Shown here piece after piece: positions 8,142 to 15,159 of a stretch of 41,643 nucleotides of DNA; position 1 is the stretch's first letter; each line of letters opens with the position of its first letter. The notes under the pieces are model-generated. The model worked only from the letters and a program-made list of their open reading frames with translations, was not told the origin of the DNA and did no database searches. This DNA is from a bacterium (GTDB lineage: Bacteria; Armatimonadota; Chthonomonadetes; Chthonomonadales; JAMCWF01): the NCBI GenBank assembly GCA_021842405.1, contig JAKBZR010000021.1:1-41643 (forward strand), written 5' to 3'. A program made the position numbers and the translations under genes.

Positions 8142-9026
8142 GTGAGCGGGAACGATATAATACCCTTTCGCCGAGTGGCGATTATCGGTGTCGGCCTAAT
8201 CGGCGGCTCGATTGGGTTGGCGCTGAAGACCAGACGACTCGCGCAGCAGGTTATCGGGATGACCAGTCGCGAGAAGACGGCACGGCTCGCTTTGGAAATG
8301 GGGGCGGTGGACGAGATCGCCGCATCCATACCGGAAGCGGTTCGAGGTGCGGACCTCATCATTCTAGGAACGCCGGTCGAGACCATTCTAAAGCATCTAG
8401 ACGCCGTTTCGACGGCAATTGACCGTTCAGATCATTTAGAATTTCCCATAATCACCGATGTGGGCAGCGCGAAGCAGAAAATTGTTGCGAAGGGTGACGC
8501 ATGCCTGCCGGGGATGTTTGTCGGCGGGCATCCGATGGCTGGCTCCGAAGAATCGGGAGTGGTTGCTGCCAACGTCGCCCTTTTTTTAGGAGCCACCTGG
8601 GTTTTCACCCAAACCGCTCAAACCAACCCCGAATCGCTGGATCGAATGATTGGATTTGCGCAGGCGTTGGGAGCAAGAACCCTCGTTTGCGATCCAATTG
8701 AACACGATCGGGCGGTGGCTGCGCTGAGTCATCTCCCGCATTTAAGCGCTTTTGCGCTGACACAGGTAGCTGATGAAATGGTGGCTGCCGGCCACGAGAT
8801 CATTCAGGCCGGCAGCTTTCGCGATACCACTCGGATCGCCCTTAGCTCACCGGCGCTCTGGAGCGAGATACTGATCCAAAATGCGGAGGAAGTGCTCTGC
8901 TCGCTCGACCGTATGGGTCGGTTCATTGATGAGCTGCGAGAGGCCATTTCCCTTCGTGATGAGGCGCGGCTGCAGCAGGCGATCAGCAAGGCGCGTCAGG
9001 CCAAGGAACGTTTCAGTCGTGACTGA
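8142..9026 (+). CDS. tyrA: Prephenate dehydrogenase
   Basis: A 294-residue NAD(P)-dependent enzyme that oxidatively decarboxylates prephenate to 4-hydroxyphenylpyruvate for tyrosine synthesis. The N-terminal Rossmann domain has VAIIGVGLIGGSIGLAL. Family motifs follow: the DVGSAKQ motif, GGHPMAGSEESG and, in the helical domain, HDRAVAALSHLPH. It ends about where the core enzyme ends, so there is no C-terminal ACT regulatory domain as seen in some Gram-positive TyrA proteins. The start is a GTG. The end overlaps the aroA start by 8 bases, indicating translational coupling. The product would be transaminated by the upstream HisC-like enzyme. Confidence 0.95.
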   Translation: MSGNDIIPFRRVAIIGVGLIGGSIGLALKTRRLAQQVIGMTSREKTARLALEMGAVDEIAASIPEAVRGADLIILGTPVETILKHLDAVSTAIDRSDHLEFPIITDVGSAKQKIVAKGDACLPGMFVGGHPMAGSEESGVVAANVALFLGATWVFTQTAQTNPESLDRMIGFAQALGARTLVCDPIEHDRAVAALSHLPHLSAFALTQVADEMVAAGHEIIQAGSFRDTTRIALSSPALWSEILIQNAEEVLCSLDRMGRFIDELREAISLRDEARLQQAISKARQAKERFSRD

Positions 9027-10335
9027 ATTTCGGCTCATTCTCCCGGTAAAGTCCCCCATCCATGCCGAAGTAAGCGTCCCCGGCTCAAAGAGCATTACCA
9101 ATCGAGCCTTGTTGTTGGCCGCGCTGTCGGACGGTGAAAGCTCCATTGAGGGCGCCCTCTTTTCGGATGATACCCGCATTATGATCAATGCCCTTCGAGC
9201 GCTCCATTTTCAAATTGAAGAAGATGAGAGCTCAAATCGGATAACGGTTTGCGGTGAAGGCGGCGATATTCCGGCCAAGAGCGCCGACCTATTTGTGGGA
9301 AATGCCGGCACCGCAGCGCGATTCTTATTGGCCGCCGCCGCCGGTGGACATGGAAGGTATCGCTTGGATGGAACGCCTCGGATGCGGGAAAGGCCGCTCG
9401 AAGATTTAACCAAGGCATTGCAAGCGCTGGGGGCCCGGGTCAGCTTCGAAGGGAAGACCGGCTTCATGCCGTTAACGATCGAGGCTTCCGGATTGAGAGG
9501 GGGACCGGTTGATTTGCGGGGCGATGTGAGCAGCCAGTTCTTGTCCGCCCTATTGATGGTTTCACCCTTGGCGGAAAAGCCGGTCGAGATTCGGATCACC
9601 GAGCCGTTGATTTCGGAACCCTATGTCGTTATGACGATGCGAATGATGTATGAACGGGGGATCGAGGTTGAGCGAACAGCACCGGATCATTTTATAATTC
9701 CTGCCGGGCGACACTATCAAAGCAGAGCTTATCCGGTGGAGCCCGACGCCTCGAGCGCCTCTTATTTTTTTGCGGCGGCTGCGCTGACCGGTGGTAAGGT
9801 GACCGTTAAGGGCTTTCCTATTGAACCTCTACAAGGTGATGTGGAATTTGTGGAGGTTTTACGGCGAATGGGCTGCCGAGTCAGTCGGAGTGAAGGTGAA
9901 ATAACGGTAATCGGCGCGGAAAAACTTCAGGGTGTGGACGTTGATATGAATCGAATTTCGGACACCGCGATCACGCTGGCCGCGATGGCGCCTTTCGCGA
10001 GCGGGTCAACGATGATTCGCAATGTCAGGCATATGCGCTTGCAAGAGACGGATCGGTTGCACGCGATTGCAGCCGAGTTGTCCCGACTCGGCGTTTCGGT
10101 GGAAGAGAAGGAGGATGGATTGACGATCCGCCCTGCCGAGAATATTCATCCGGCGACCGTTCGAACCTACAACGATCATCGAATTGCAATGAGCTTCGCC
10201 CTTATTGGTTTAAAGGTGGAAGGTATTCAGATCGCCGATTCCGACTGCGTCTCGAAAACGTTTCCCGACTACTTTGAGCTACTCGACCAGATTTGCCGGC
10301 CGGTCGGCGGCGGCTGCGAAAGGATGACTGGGTAG
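9019..10335 (+). CDS. aroA: 3-phosphoshikimate 1-carboxyvinyltransferase (EPSP synthase)
   Basis: The enzyme transfers enolpyruvyl from phosphoenolpyruvate to shikimate 3-phosphate. From the GTG at 9019 it has 438 residues, a normal length. Visible motifs are PGSKSITNRALLLAALSDG near the N-terminus, VGNAGTAARFL for PEP binding, DVSSQFLSALL, EPDASSASYF, LQETDRLHAIA and YNDHRIAMSFALIGL. The frame stays open upstream to 8881, but that part lies within tyrA and has no similarity to AroA, so the start is placed where the mature family sequence begins (VTEFRLILPVKSP). The 8-base overlap with tyrA suggests a shared transcript. The herbicide-sensitivity class cannot be fixed from these motifs alone. 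Confidence 0.95.
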   Translation: MTEFRLILPVKSPIHAEVSVPGSKSITNRALLLAALSDGESSIEGALFSDDTRIMINALRALHFQIEEDESSNRITVCGEGGDIPAKSADLFVGNAGTAARFLLAAAAGGHGRYRLDGTPRMRERPLEDLTKALQALGARVSFEGKTGFMPLTIEASGLRGGPVDLRGDVSSQFLSALLMVSPLAEKPVEIRITEPLISEPYVVMTMRMMYERGIEVERTAPDHFIIPAGRHYQSRAYPVEPDASSASYFFAAAALTGGKVTVKGFPIEPLQGDVEFVEVLRRMGCRVSRSEGEITVIGAEKLQGVDVDMNRISDTAITLAAMAPFASGSTMIRNVRHMRLQETDRLHAIAAELSRLGVSVEEKEDGLTIRPAENIHPATVRTYNDHRIAMSFALIGLKVEGIQIADSDCVSKTFPDYFELLDQICRPVGGGCERMTG

Positions 10336-10412
10336 GCGGTAAAACGGTGAAAATACCCGGCATTTCTAATGCTTGATTCTATCGGCGATGCCGTCACTTA
10401 ATCCAATGATTG

Positions 10413-10502
10413 AGCGAGCGTTCAAAGACTGGATTCCCGCATGGCTCCACTGGAGTGGAGCCATGCGGGAATGACGAAAACGGCGGACTTCAGCGAGCGT
10501 TC
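10413..10502. repeat. REP-like palindrome flanked by 11-base direct repeats
   Basis: A 17-base perfect inverted repeat (10433-10449 and 10456-10472, ATTCCCGCATGGCTCCA with its complement) has a 6-base centre, so the RNA would form a strong hairpin. The unit is flanked by the direct repeat AGCGAGCGTTC at 10413-10423 and 10492-10502. It lies between the convergent ends of aroA and the oxidoreductase gene and could act as a bidirectional terminator. Similar halves occur near 5108 and 40660. Confidence 0.8.
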
Positions 10503-10548
10503 CAATAGCTACTCAACAGTGAGGTTCTGCTCCATTTGATGGGCGGTT

Positions 10549-11574
10549 TCAACTTTCCGAGAGCGGCAGCTCCATCGTTTTACCGCTGTCAGCCGATCGC
10601 AAGCCGGCCTCCAATATCTCCTGAGCGTCCCGACTGACTGATGCGGAGCAAAAGCCTTCGATTGGCAATCCGTTTTCCAGGCAGTGGATGAAATATTCGG
10701 GGCCGGAGCGATAAGGAGCGGCGGTAGGCGGCGCTTCAATCGTTTCGGTATCCCGGTTCGGGCGCTGAATGAACAGTTGATTGTCCGATACGGCAATTGA
10801 TCCTTCCGCACAATAGACGATTGGGTTGGGAGAGGCGTAGTGCACCTTCTGAGTCCAGCTCGCCTCCGCAACCCCAAAAGCATGGGCGTATTTCATCACG
10901 ATCATCGCGTTGTCATCGGGAACCGGGTAATCCTTTAAAAAGACGCCGCGGAATCCGTTGACCGCTTGAGGCAGCCCCAAGAATCGAGCGCACATATCGG
11001 CCGAGTAGCAGCAATAGTCCATCAGGGCGCCGGCTCCGTTCTTCTCCTCATCGTAAAGCCAACCCCAAAACTCGGGCGTGCAACCGATCTCCTTCGGTCC
11101 GTTGTGAGCGGAGCGAAATTTGAAGTAATAAACCGGACCGATTTCGCCTTGCAGTAGCCGCCGCTCCAGCTCTTGAATGGCGGGCGACCAGGCGGTTGGC
11201 CAGTTGATCATCAACTGAATACCGGCTTTTTGAGCTGCTTTTACCATTCGGTTCGCCTGACTGAGTCGGGCCGACATGGGCTTTTCGCTGATTACATGGA
11301 TGCCTTTTGCGGCCGCCGCTTCAACGATATCGGCTGCGGTGCTGTTTTCCGAAGCGGCCTGGACGATGTCAAGCTCCTCTTTGGCCAACATCTCCTGCCA
11401 GCTCCCATAGGTTCGCTCGGCGCCTAACTCGTCGTGAGCGCGAGCCACCAGGTGCGGATGAGAATCGCCGACCGCCACCATTTTAACATTGGGCATCGCT
11501 TTCCAGTGGTGGAGCTCACCCCAAACGTGGTCGTGAACCAGTGATGCGATTCCGACCCGATAGGTTTTCGCCAT
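10549..11574 (-). CDS. Gfo/Idh/MocA family oxidoreductase
   Basis: A 341-residue NAD(P)-dependent dehydrogenase of the glucose-fructose oxidoreductase/inositol dehydrogenase family. The N-terminal Rossmann domain begins VGIASLVHDHVWGEL and contains the family motif SEKPMS (usually EKP) that carries the catalytic lysine. The C-terminal alpha/beta domain spans about residues 130-330 and includes GALMDYCCYSADMCARFLG, where family members usually have the G..D...H/Y arrangement. These enzymes oxidise sugars, cyclitols or their derivatives, and the substrate cannot be told from sequence. AAGGAGTG lies before the ATG. It is followed on the same strand by nothing related and converges with aroA. No sugar transporter or isomerase gene is next to it. 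Confidence 0.9.
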   Translation of the reverse strand: MAKTYRVGIASLVHDHVWGELHHWKAMPNVKMVAVGDSHPHLVARAHDELGAERTYGSWQEMLAKEELDIVQAASENSTAADIVEAAAAKGIHVISEKPMSARLSQANRMVKAAQKAGIQLMINWPTAWSPAIQELERRLLQGEIGPVYYFKFRSAHNGPKEIGCTPEFWGWLYDEEKNGAGALMDYCCYSADMCARFLGLPQAVNGFRGVFLKDYPVPDDNAMIVMKYAHAFGVAEASWTQKVHYASPNPIVYCAEGSIAVSDNQLFIQRPNRDTETIEAPPTAAPYRSGPEYFIHCLENGLPIEGFCSASVSRDAQEILEAGLRSADSGKTMELPLSES

Positions 11575-11611
11575 TTTTTCACTCCTTCATAGTAATAAAG
11601 AATTGTAATTG

Positions 11612-11941
11612 CTACCTTCGCGAGGGAGGAGGTCCGTCGGCCAGCAATCCGAAAATCGCGCCGACGAACGCTCCGAGGAAGCTACCCGGCCATATCCCTA
11701 CCCACAGTCCAAAGAATACCTCGCCAACTGAGAAGCGTGATTGCAGGACGGGACTGATGATCGCGCCGATGATCCCTCCAACGGCGCCGCCGGCAAAAAT
11801 CCCGATGAGGATGCCCCGTAAGACACGACCAGCCCAGCGATCAACCTCCATGATATGATGGATGTTCATCAGCGGCTTCCCGCAAAGCTCGCAAAATTCG
11901 CGGCCATCCACATTCTCGGCGCGGCAATGTTTGCAGATCAT
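11612..11941 (-). CDS. Zinc-ribbon protein with glycine-rich membrane segments
   Basis: A 109-residue protein. It opens with a zinc-ribbon pattern, ICKHC and FCELCGKPL, followed by an acidic linker and two hydrophobic stretches rich in small residues (about 42-66, GILIGIFAGGAVGGIIGAII, and about 77-100, FGLWVGIWPGSFLGAFVGAIFG). These resemble glycine-zipper membrane helices. The start is set at 11941 because this is where the zinc ribbon begins; the upstream open frame lies inside the YbjQ gene. The gap to that gene is 14 bases on the same strand, so the two are probably co-transcribed. Function is unknown. Such ribbon-plus-helix proteins are common as membrane-bound small proteins without an assigned role. 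Confidence 0.75.
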   Translation of the reverse strand: MICKHCRAENVDGREFCELCGKPLMNIHHIMEVDRWAGRVLRGILIGIFAGGAVGGIIGAIISPVLQSRFSVGEVFFGLWVGIWPGSFLGAFVGAIFGLLADGPPPSRR

Positions 11942-11955
11942 AATCTCGATTGAGA

Positions 11956-12294
11956 CTAAGGCGCGCCCGCCTCGATGGTCACGGCAGTGCCATAAGCCAG
12001 CACCTCCGTGATGCCAGGTCCCACTTCGGTTGCATCGTATCGCATGCCAATGACGGCGTTTGCGCCGCGCTCCTTGGCATGGACGATCATGTACTCCATC
12101 GCCTCCGCCCGCGCGACCTCGCACATTGAAACGTAGGCCTCAACCTGTCCCCCTACGATACCGCGCAGACCGGCCAGGATTTTACCGGCGATCCCACGTG
12201 TTCGAACGGTTACGCCGCGAACGATACCAAGGTTGCGGGTGATGCGAAAACCGTCAAAATCAAACGCGGTGGTTACCATAAGTTCATTCTGCAT
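11956..12294 (-). CDS. YbjQ/UPF0145-type heavy-metal-binding-domain protein
   Basis: A 112-residue protein matching the YbjQ family: the N-terminal TTAFDFDGFRITRNLGIVRGVTVRTR, the central GQVEAYVSMCEVARAEAMEYMI and the late GANAVIGMRYDATEV with a C-terminal AYGTAVTIE. The family forms ring-like oligomers and has been annotated as a heavy-metal-binding domain, but its physiological role is not established. The start is placed at 12294, where GAGAGGAG lies 6 bases upstream. An in-frame start at 12384 lacks such a site and family similarity. A zinc-ribbon membrane protein gene follows 14 bases later, so the pair may work together at the membrane. Confidence 0.88.
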   Translation of the reverse strand: MQNELMVTTAFDFDGFRITRNLGIVRGVTVRTRGIAGKILAGLRGIVGGQVEAYVSMCEVARAEAMEYMIVHAKERGANAVIGMRYDATEVGPGITEVLAYGTAVTIEAGAP

Positions 12295-12697
12295 CAGCGT
12301 CTCCTCTCGATGCGATTTCAGTGATTCCAGAAGCCAAAGCGGACTATCAATTAAAAATAACCTAGATTGTAGGGAATTCGACAATTAACGCGAGATTCCT
12401 CACTTTGCTGATCCAAACTCAAATTCATTTGCCATGTTTAGAACCAACCGATACTTGAGTGCCTGGTTAAGAGTATAATATCAGTGAAACATTGTCAATG
12501 ACCTAAATGAGAGTGCCCTTGTTGCCGAAGATAATGATGAATGAAATGCGGTAGGCGAAAGCGGGCATCGTTCAATAATGACCAGCCATTCAGTTTCTGC
12601 TCACCACTGGGGGACAAGCAGAGGCTCAATGCGCCAAGCTGGTTCGTATGGGTTTAGAAATAAAAATCAATTAGTGAGGCAAACGAATTCATCCGAT
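12295..12697. other. Intergenic region upstream of the exopolysaccharide operon
   Basis: About 400 bases between divergent genes. It is less GC-rich than the flanking genes and contains a TATAAT at 12474-12479 without a well-placed -35 hexamer. A short open frame begins at 12578 but has atypical composition and no convincing ribosome binding site. I see no tRNA or recognised riboswitch. Enhancer sites for a sigma-54 activator could lie here but none is recognisable. Confidence 0.5.
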
Positions 12698-12713
12698 TGG
12701 CACGGTTTGTGCA
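12698..12713 (+). promoter_or_regulatory. Candidate sigma-54 (-24/-12) promoter
   Basis: The sequence TGGCACGGTTTGTGCA has the invariant GG and GC separated by exactly 10 bases and matches the consensus TGGCACGNNNNTTGCW at all but one position (GTGC in place of TTGC). It faces the exopolysaccharide genes. A transcript would start near 12725, shortly before a small ORF at 12739 and about 170 bases before the wzz-like gene. The window also encodes an NtrC-type activator, which makes such a promoter plausible. Confidence 0.5.
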
Positions 12714-12738
12714 ATGAAAAGGAAGTAAGGAACATTTG

Positions 12739-12894
12739 TTGCTGCGGGCCATCGGTTACGTTATGTCCAAGCTATGGATTTCGCGAATGTGGCTAGAACG
12801 TTTGTCCGAGGCAGCCTTTAAGCAGGTTAGGAAACATTGCTTGTCAATAACGGATCATGGGAACCTTCTTCATCAGTATCGGGAGGTTGATTAA
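12739..12894 (+). CDS. Possible small leader ORF coupled to the Wzz-type gene
   Basis: An open frame of 51 codons begins at a TTG (12739) after AAGGA, or of 43 codons at an ATG (12763). It ends in TAA at 12892-12894, so that stop and the next ATG overlap as TAATG. The peptide is basic and contains an amphipathic-looking stretch, LWISRMWLERLSEAAFKQV. I recognise no family. The coupling to the next gene and its position right after the candidate sigma-54 promoter support it. Its shortness and weak start keep confidence low. Confidence 0.3.
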   Translation: MLRAIGYVMSKLWISRMWLERLSEAAFKQVRKHCLSITDHGNLLHQYREVD

Positions 12895-14390
12895 TGCGAG
12901 TATACGGGTCATCGCCCCTCTATAATTACGTCGAGCTGGTTTTTCGTGCCAAGAAGCTGTTTATCATTGCGGTGGTAATAGGGGTTCTCATATCCGGCAT
13001 AATGGCATATACCCGAGCCGGTATGTACACGGGAACCGCAATTCTCTTTCTTTCTGGCTACGGGCCAACCCAATCGGGCAGTGAGCACAACTTCAGCCTG
13101 ACCTCATCTAACAATATCGCCAGCAAACTGGAAATACTAAATATTGTAACGAAGGACCCCAACTTTTGGAACAGCGTCATTCGCGACCGCGGGATTGACC
13201 AGCGCTACCCCAAGATGTCGCTGACCATGCTGCGGCAGGAGGTGCGCAAAAGCTTTTCGTTTACCCGAGATCCGGAAGGAAACCTACTCGAGATAACCTG
13301 CCGGTGGAAGGATCCGTCGGTTCTGATTGATCTCATCAACTCGTTTTACACGCTTTTCGTGAGCAAAGTGGTGAACTACGAGACCGCTTCCGATACGACT
13401 GAGCGGATGTTGCTCGAATCGAACTACCATGATTACAATAACAAGATGCAGAAGATCGAGTCGGAAAAGCGGCAATATCTCTCACAGCACTTTTGGGAGC
13501 AGCCCTCCTTTATCGGGGCAAATATCGGCAACCTACAGAGCGATTTAAGCGCGCAGCGCCAGCAGAAAGCTCAGTTAAAGATGCTTCAGAGCCGACTGAG
13601 TGTTATCAACAAGCAGCTTGCGGTGGTTCCCAAGCAAATTGACATCCAGTACGTGGAGCGCCAAAATCCACAAATTGCGGCGCTTCAAACGCAACTCACC
13701 ACCTTGCAACAGCAAAAAAATCAGTTGCTGCAAATCTACACCCCAATCAATCCTAAAGTCGAATCGGTGCAACAACAGATCAATTTCGTCCAGCAGCAGC
13801 TTAAACAGGCCGCTTCGCCCGGCCAGTCGAGTACAAACCCGTCCGAAAGGACATACCAGTATAATCCGCAGTGGCAAACATTAAAGCAGGCTCAGTCCGA
13901 TACGCTGCAGGATCTCGCTACCGTTCAAGAAAGCCTGAATAATGTCAGCGGTCAAATTGTGAAGGATCAGGCAAAGGTGAAAGCGGTTCCAATGGAAGAG
14001 AAGCAGCTTCTGAATATTGATCGCGATTACTCGTTAATTGCAAGCATCCGCAACAATTTGCGCAGCCGGATGGAGATCGCCCGGATCAACGAAAGAACCG
14101 ACCGGATTTTGCATGCGAAATCCATATCAATGGCCGTTTCACCGCAGGCGGAGCCGATCAATGCGAGAGGTAAAGCGGTACTGCTCGTACTACTGGGTCC
14201 CATTTTAGGTTTGATTATTGCATTCTGTTTTGCGTTGGGGGCTGAGGCGCTGGACCACAGCCTCAGGACGCCGGTCGAGGTGGAAAAATACCTTGGCAAG
14301 CCAGTGCTGGCGGTCATTCCTAAAATTCAATCCGAACAACCGGAGCGGAAACGGCTGCCTGGTGCAACGAAACCAAGCATCAGCTCTTGA
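12894..14390 (+). CDS. Wzz/GNVR-type polysaccharide chain-length determinant
   Basis: A 498-residue inner-membrane protein with the polysaccharide co-polymerase layout: a short cytoplasmic N-terminus, a first membrane helix at about residues 20-39 (KKLFIIAVVIGVLISGIMAY), a large periplasmic region rich in glutamine-containing coiled coil (about 170-400), and a second helix at about 428-452 followed by RTPVEVEKYLGKPVLAVIPKI. Such proteins set polymer length in Wzy-dependent export and recruit a cytoplasmic ATPase. That ATPase is encoded by the next gene, so the two halves are separate, as in CpsC/CpsD systems. GGGAGG lies 7 bases before the start. The stop of a small upstream ORF overlaps this ATG. 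Confidence 0.93.
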   Translation: MRVYGSSPLYNYVELVFRAKKLFIIAVVIGVLISGIMAYTRAGMYTGTAILFLSGYGPTQSGSEHNFSLTSSNNIASKLEILNIVTKDPNFWNSVIRDRGIDQRYPKMSLTMLRQEVRKSFSFTRDPEGNLLEITCRWKDPSVLIDLINSFYTLFVSKVVNYETASDTTERMLLESNYHDYNNKMQKIESEKRQYLSQHFWEQPSFIGANIGNLQSDLSAQRQQKAQLKMLQSRLSVINKQLAVVPKQIDIQYVERQNPQIAALQTQLTTLQQQKNQLLQIYTPINPKVESVQQQINFVQQQLKQAASPGQSSTNPSERTYQYNPQWQTLKQAQSDTLQDLATVQESLNNVSGQIVKDQAKVKAVPMEEKQLLNIDRDYSLIASIRNNLRSRMEIARINERTDRILHAKSISMAVSPQAEPINARGKAVLLVLLGPILGLIIAFCFALGAEALDHSLRTPVEVEKYLGKPVLAVIPKIQSEQPERKRLPGATKPSISS

Positions 14391-14424
14391 CCGGTCAGCG
14401 ATGTAATATCTAGTGGAGTAGAAG

Positions 14425-15159
14425 ATGTCTCAGATAGACGACATTGAAAATGAGGGCAACCTGGTCCGAATAAGCGATCTGGATGTCCACACCGTCCCAA
14501 ATGGGAAGAACGGCTTTTCTCGGAACGGGAAATGGTTGGTGCCAGAAGAATACGCCCGGCTGCATGCCGATATCGAGCAGGCATCCAGTCCGGCCCGCTG
14601 CTTCGTGGTGGGCGTTACCAGCGCTGTCTACGGAGAGGGAAAAACCACCGTCGCCCTAAATTTAGCGGGAACAATGGCGCGAAACTCATCCCAGCGGGTC
14701 GCGCTCGTGGATTTCAACTTGCGGAATTGGGATCTCCAGTCGAGACTCAATATGCCGGTTCGAACTGGATTGGTGGATATCCTGGAAGGGAGTGAAGATG
14801 ATTTGTCCGCCATTATGCAGCGAACTGACCTGGACAATCTCACCATCATACCGGCAGGCCGTGCGGCAACCAACCCAGCGCGGCTCGTAAGGTCTCAACG
14901 GCTAGGTGAGGTGATCAACACCTTGAAGCTCTCCAACGACTTTATCGTTCTAGATCTGGCTCCGGTGTTGCCAGTTGCCGACACGAAGTCAATTGCCCGG
15001 CATCTGGATGGGATCATTATGGTGGTTCGTGCTGCGGTAACACCCCGTGAGATCGTGTCGCGCGCTATTGATACGGTTGGCCGGGATAAAGTGATGGGCG
15101 TCGTATTGAACGGTGTTGTAACGTCAATGCCCAAATGGCTGCAGCGGTATTTCTCGTAA
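14425..15159 (+). CDS. CpsD/CapB-type BY-kinase-like ATPase
   Basis: A 244-residue P-loop ATPase of the bacterial tyrosine kinase type that partners Wzz-like membrane proteins. Walker A is YGEGKTT (K73). Walker A-prime is VALVDFNLRN (D96), compared with the usual DADLRRP. Walker B is IVLDLAP (D177), compared with the usual IDTPP. The three catalytic positions are kept but their surroundings are unusual. The C-terminus ends KWLQRYFS and has no tyrosine cluster, so the classic autophosphorylation tail is missing. It may act as an ATP-dependent regulator of chain length without that tail. The gene follows the Wzz-type gene by 34 bases, and its end overlaps the next gene by 25 bases. Confidence 0.88.
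   Translation: MSQIDDIENEGNLVRISDLDVHTVPNGKNGFSRNGKWLVPEEYARLHADIEQASSPARCFVVGVTSAVYGEGKTTVALNLAGTMARNSSQRVALVDFNLRNWDLQSRLNMPVRTGLVDILEGSEDDLSAIMQRTDLDNLTIIPAGRAATNPARLVRSQRLGEVINTLKLSNDFIVLDLAPVLPVADTKSIARHLDGIIMVVRAAVTPREIVSRAIDTVGRDKVMGVVLNGVVTSMPKWLQRYFS

Noticed and set aside
8881-9018. Upstream extension of the aroA frame
   Set aside because: It lies within tyrA in another frame and shows no similarity to EPSP synthases; the GTG at 9019 fits the family start.
12578-12796. 72-codon open frame in the intergenic region before the polysaccharide operon
   Set aside because: Atypical composition, no ribosome binding site, and the frame crosses the candidate sigma-54 promoter.
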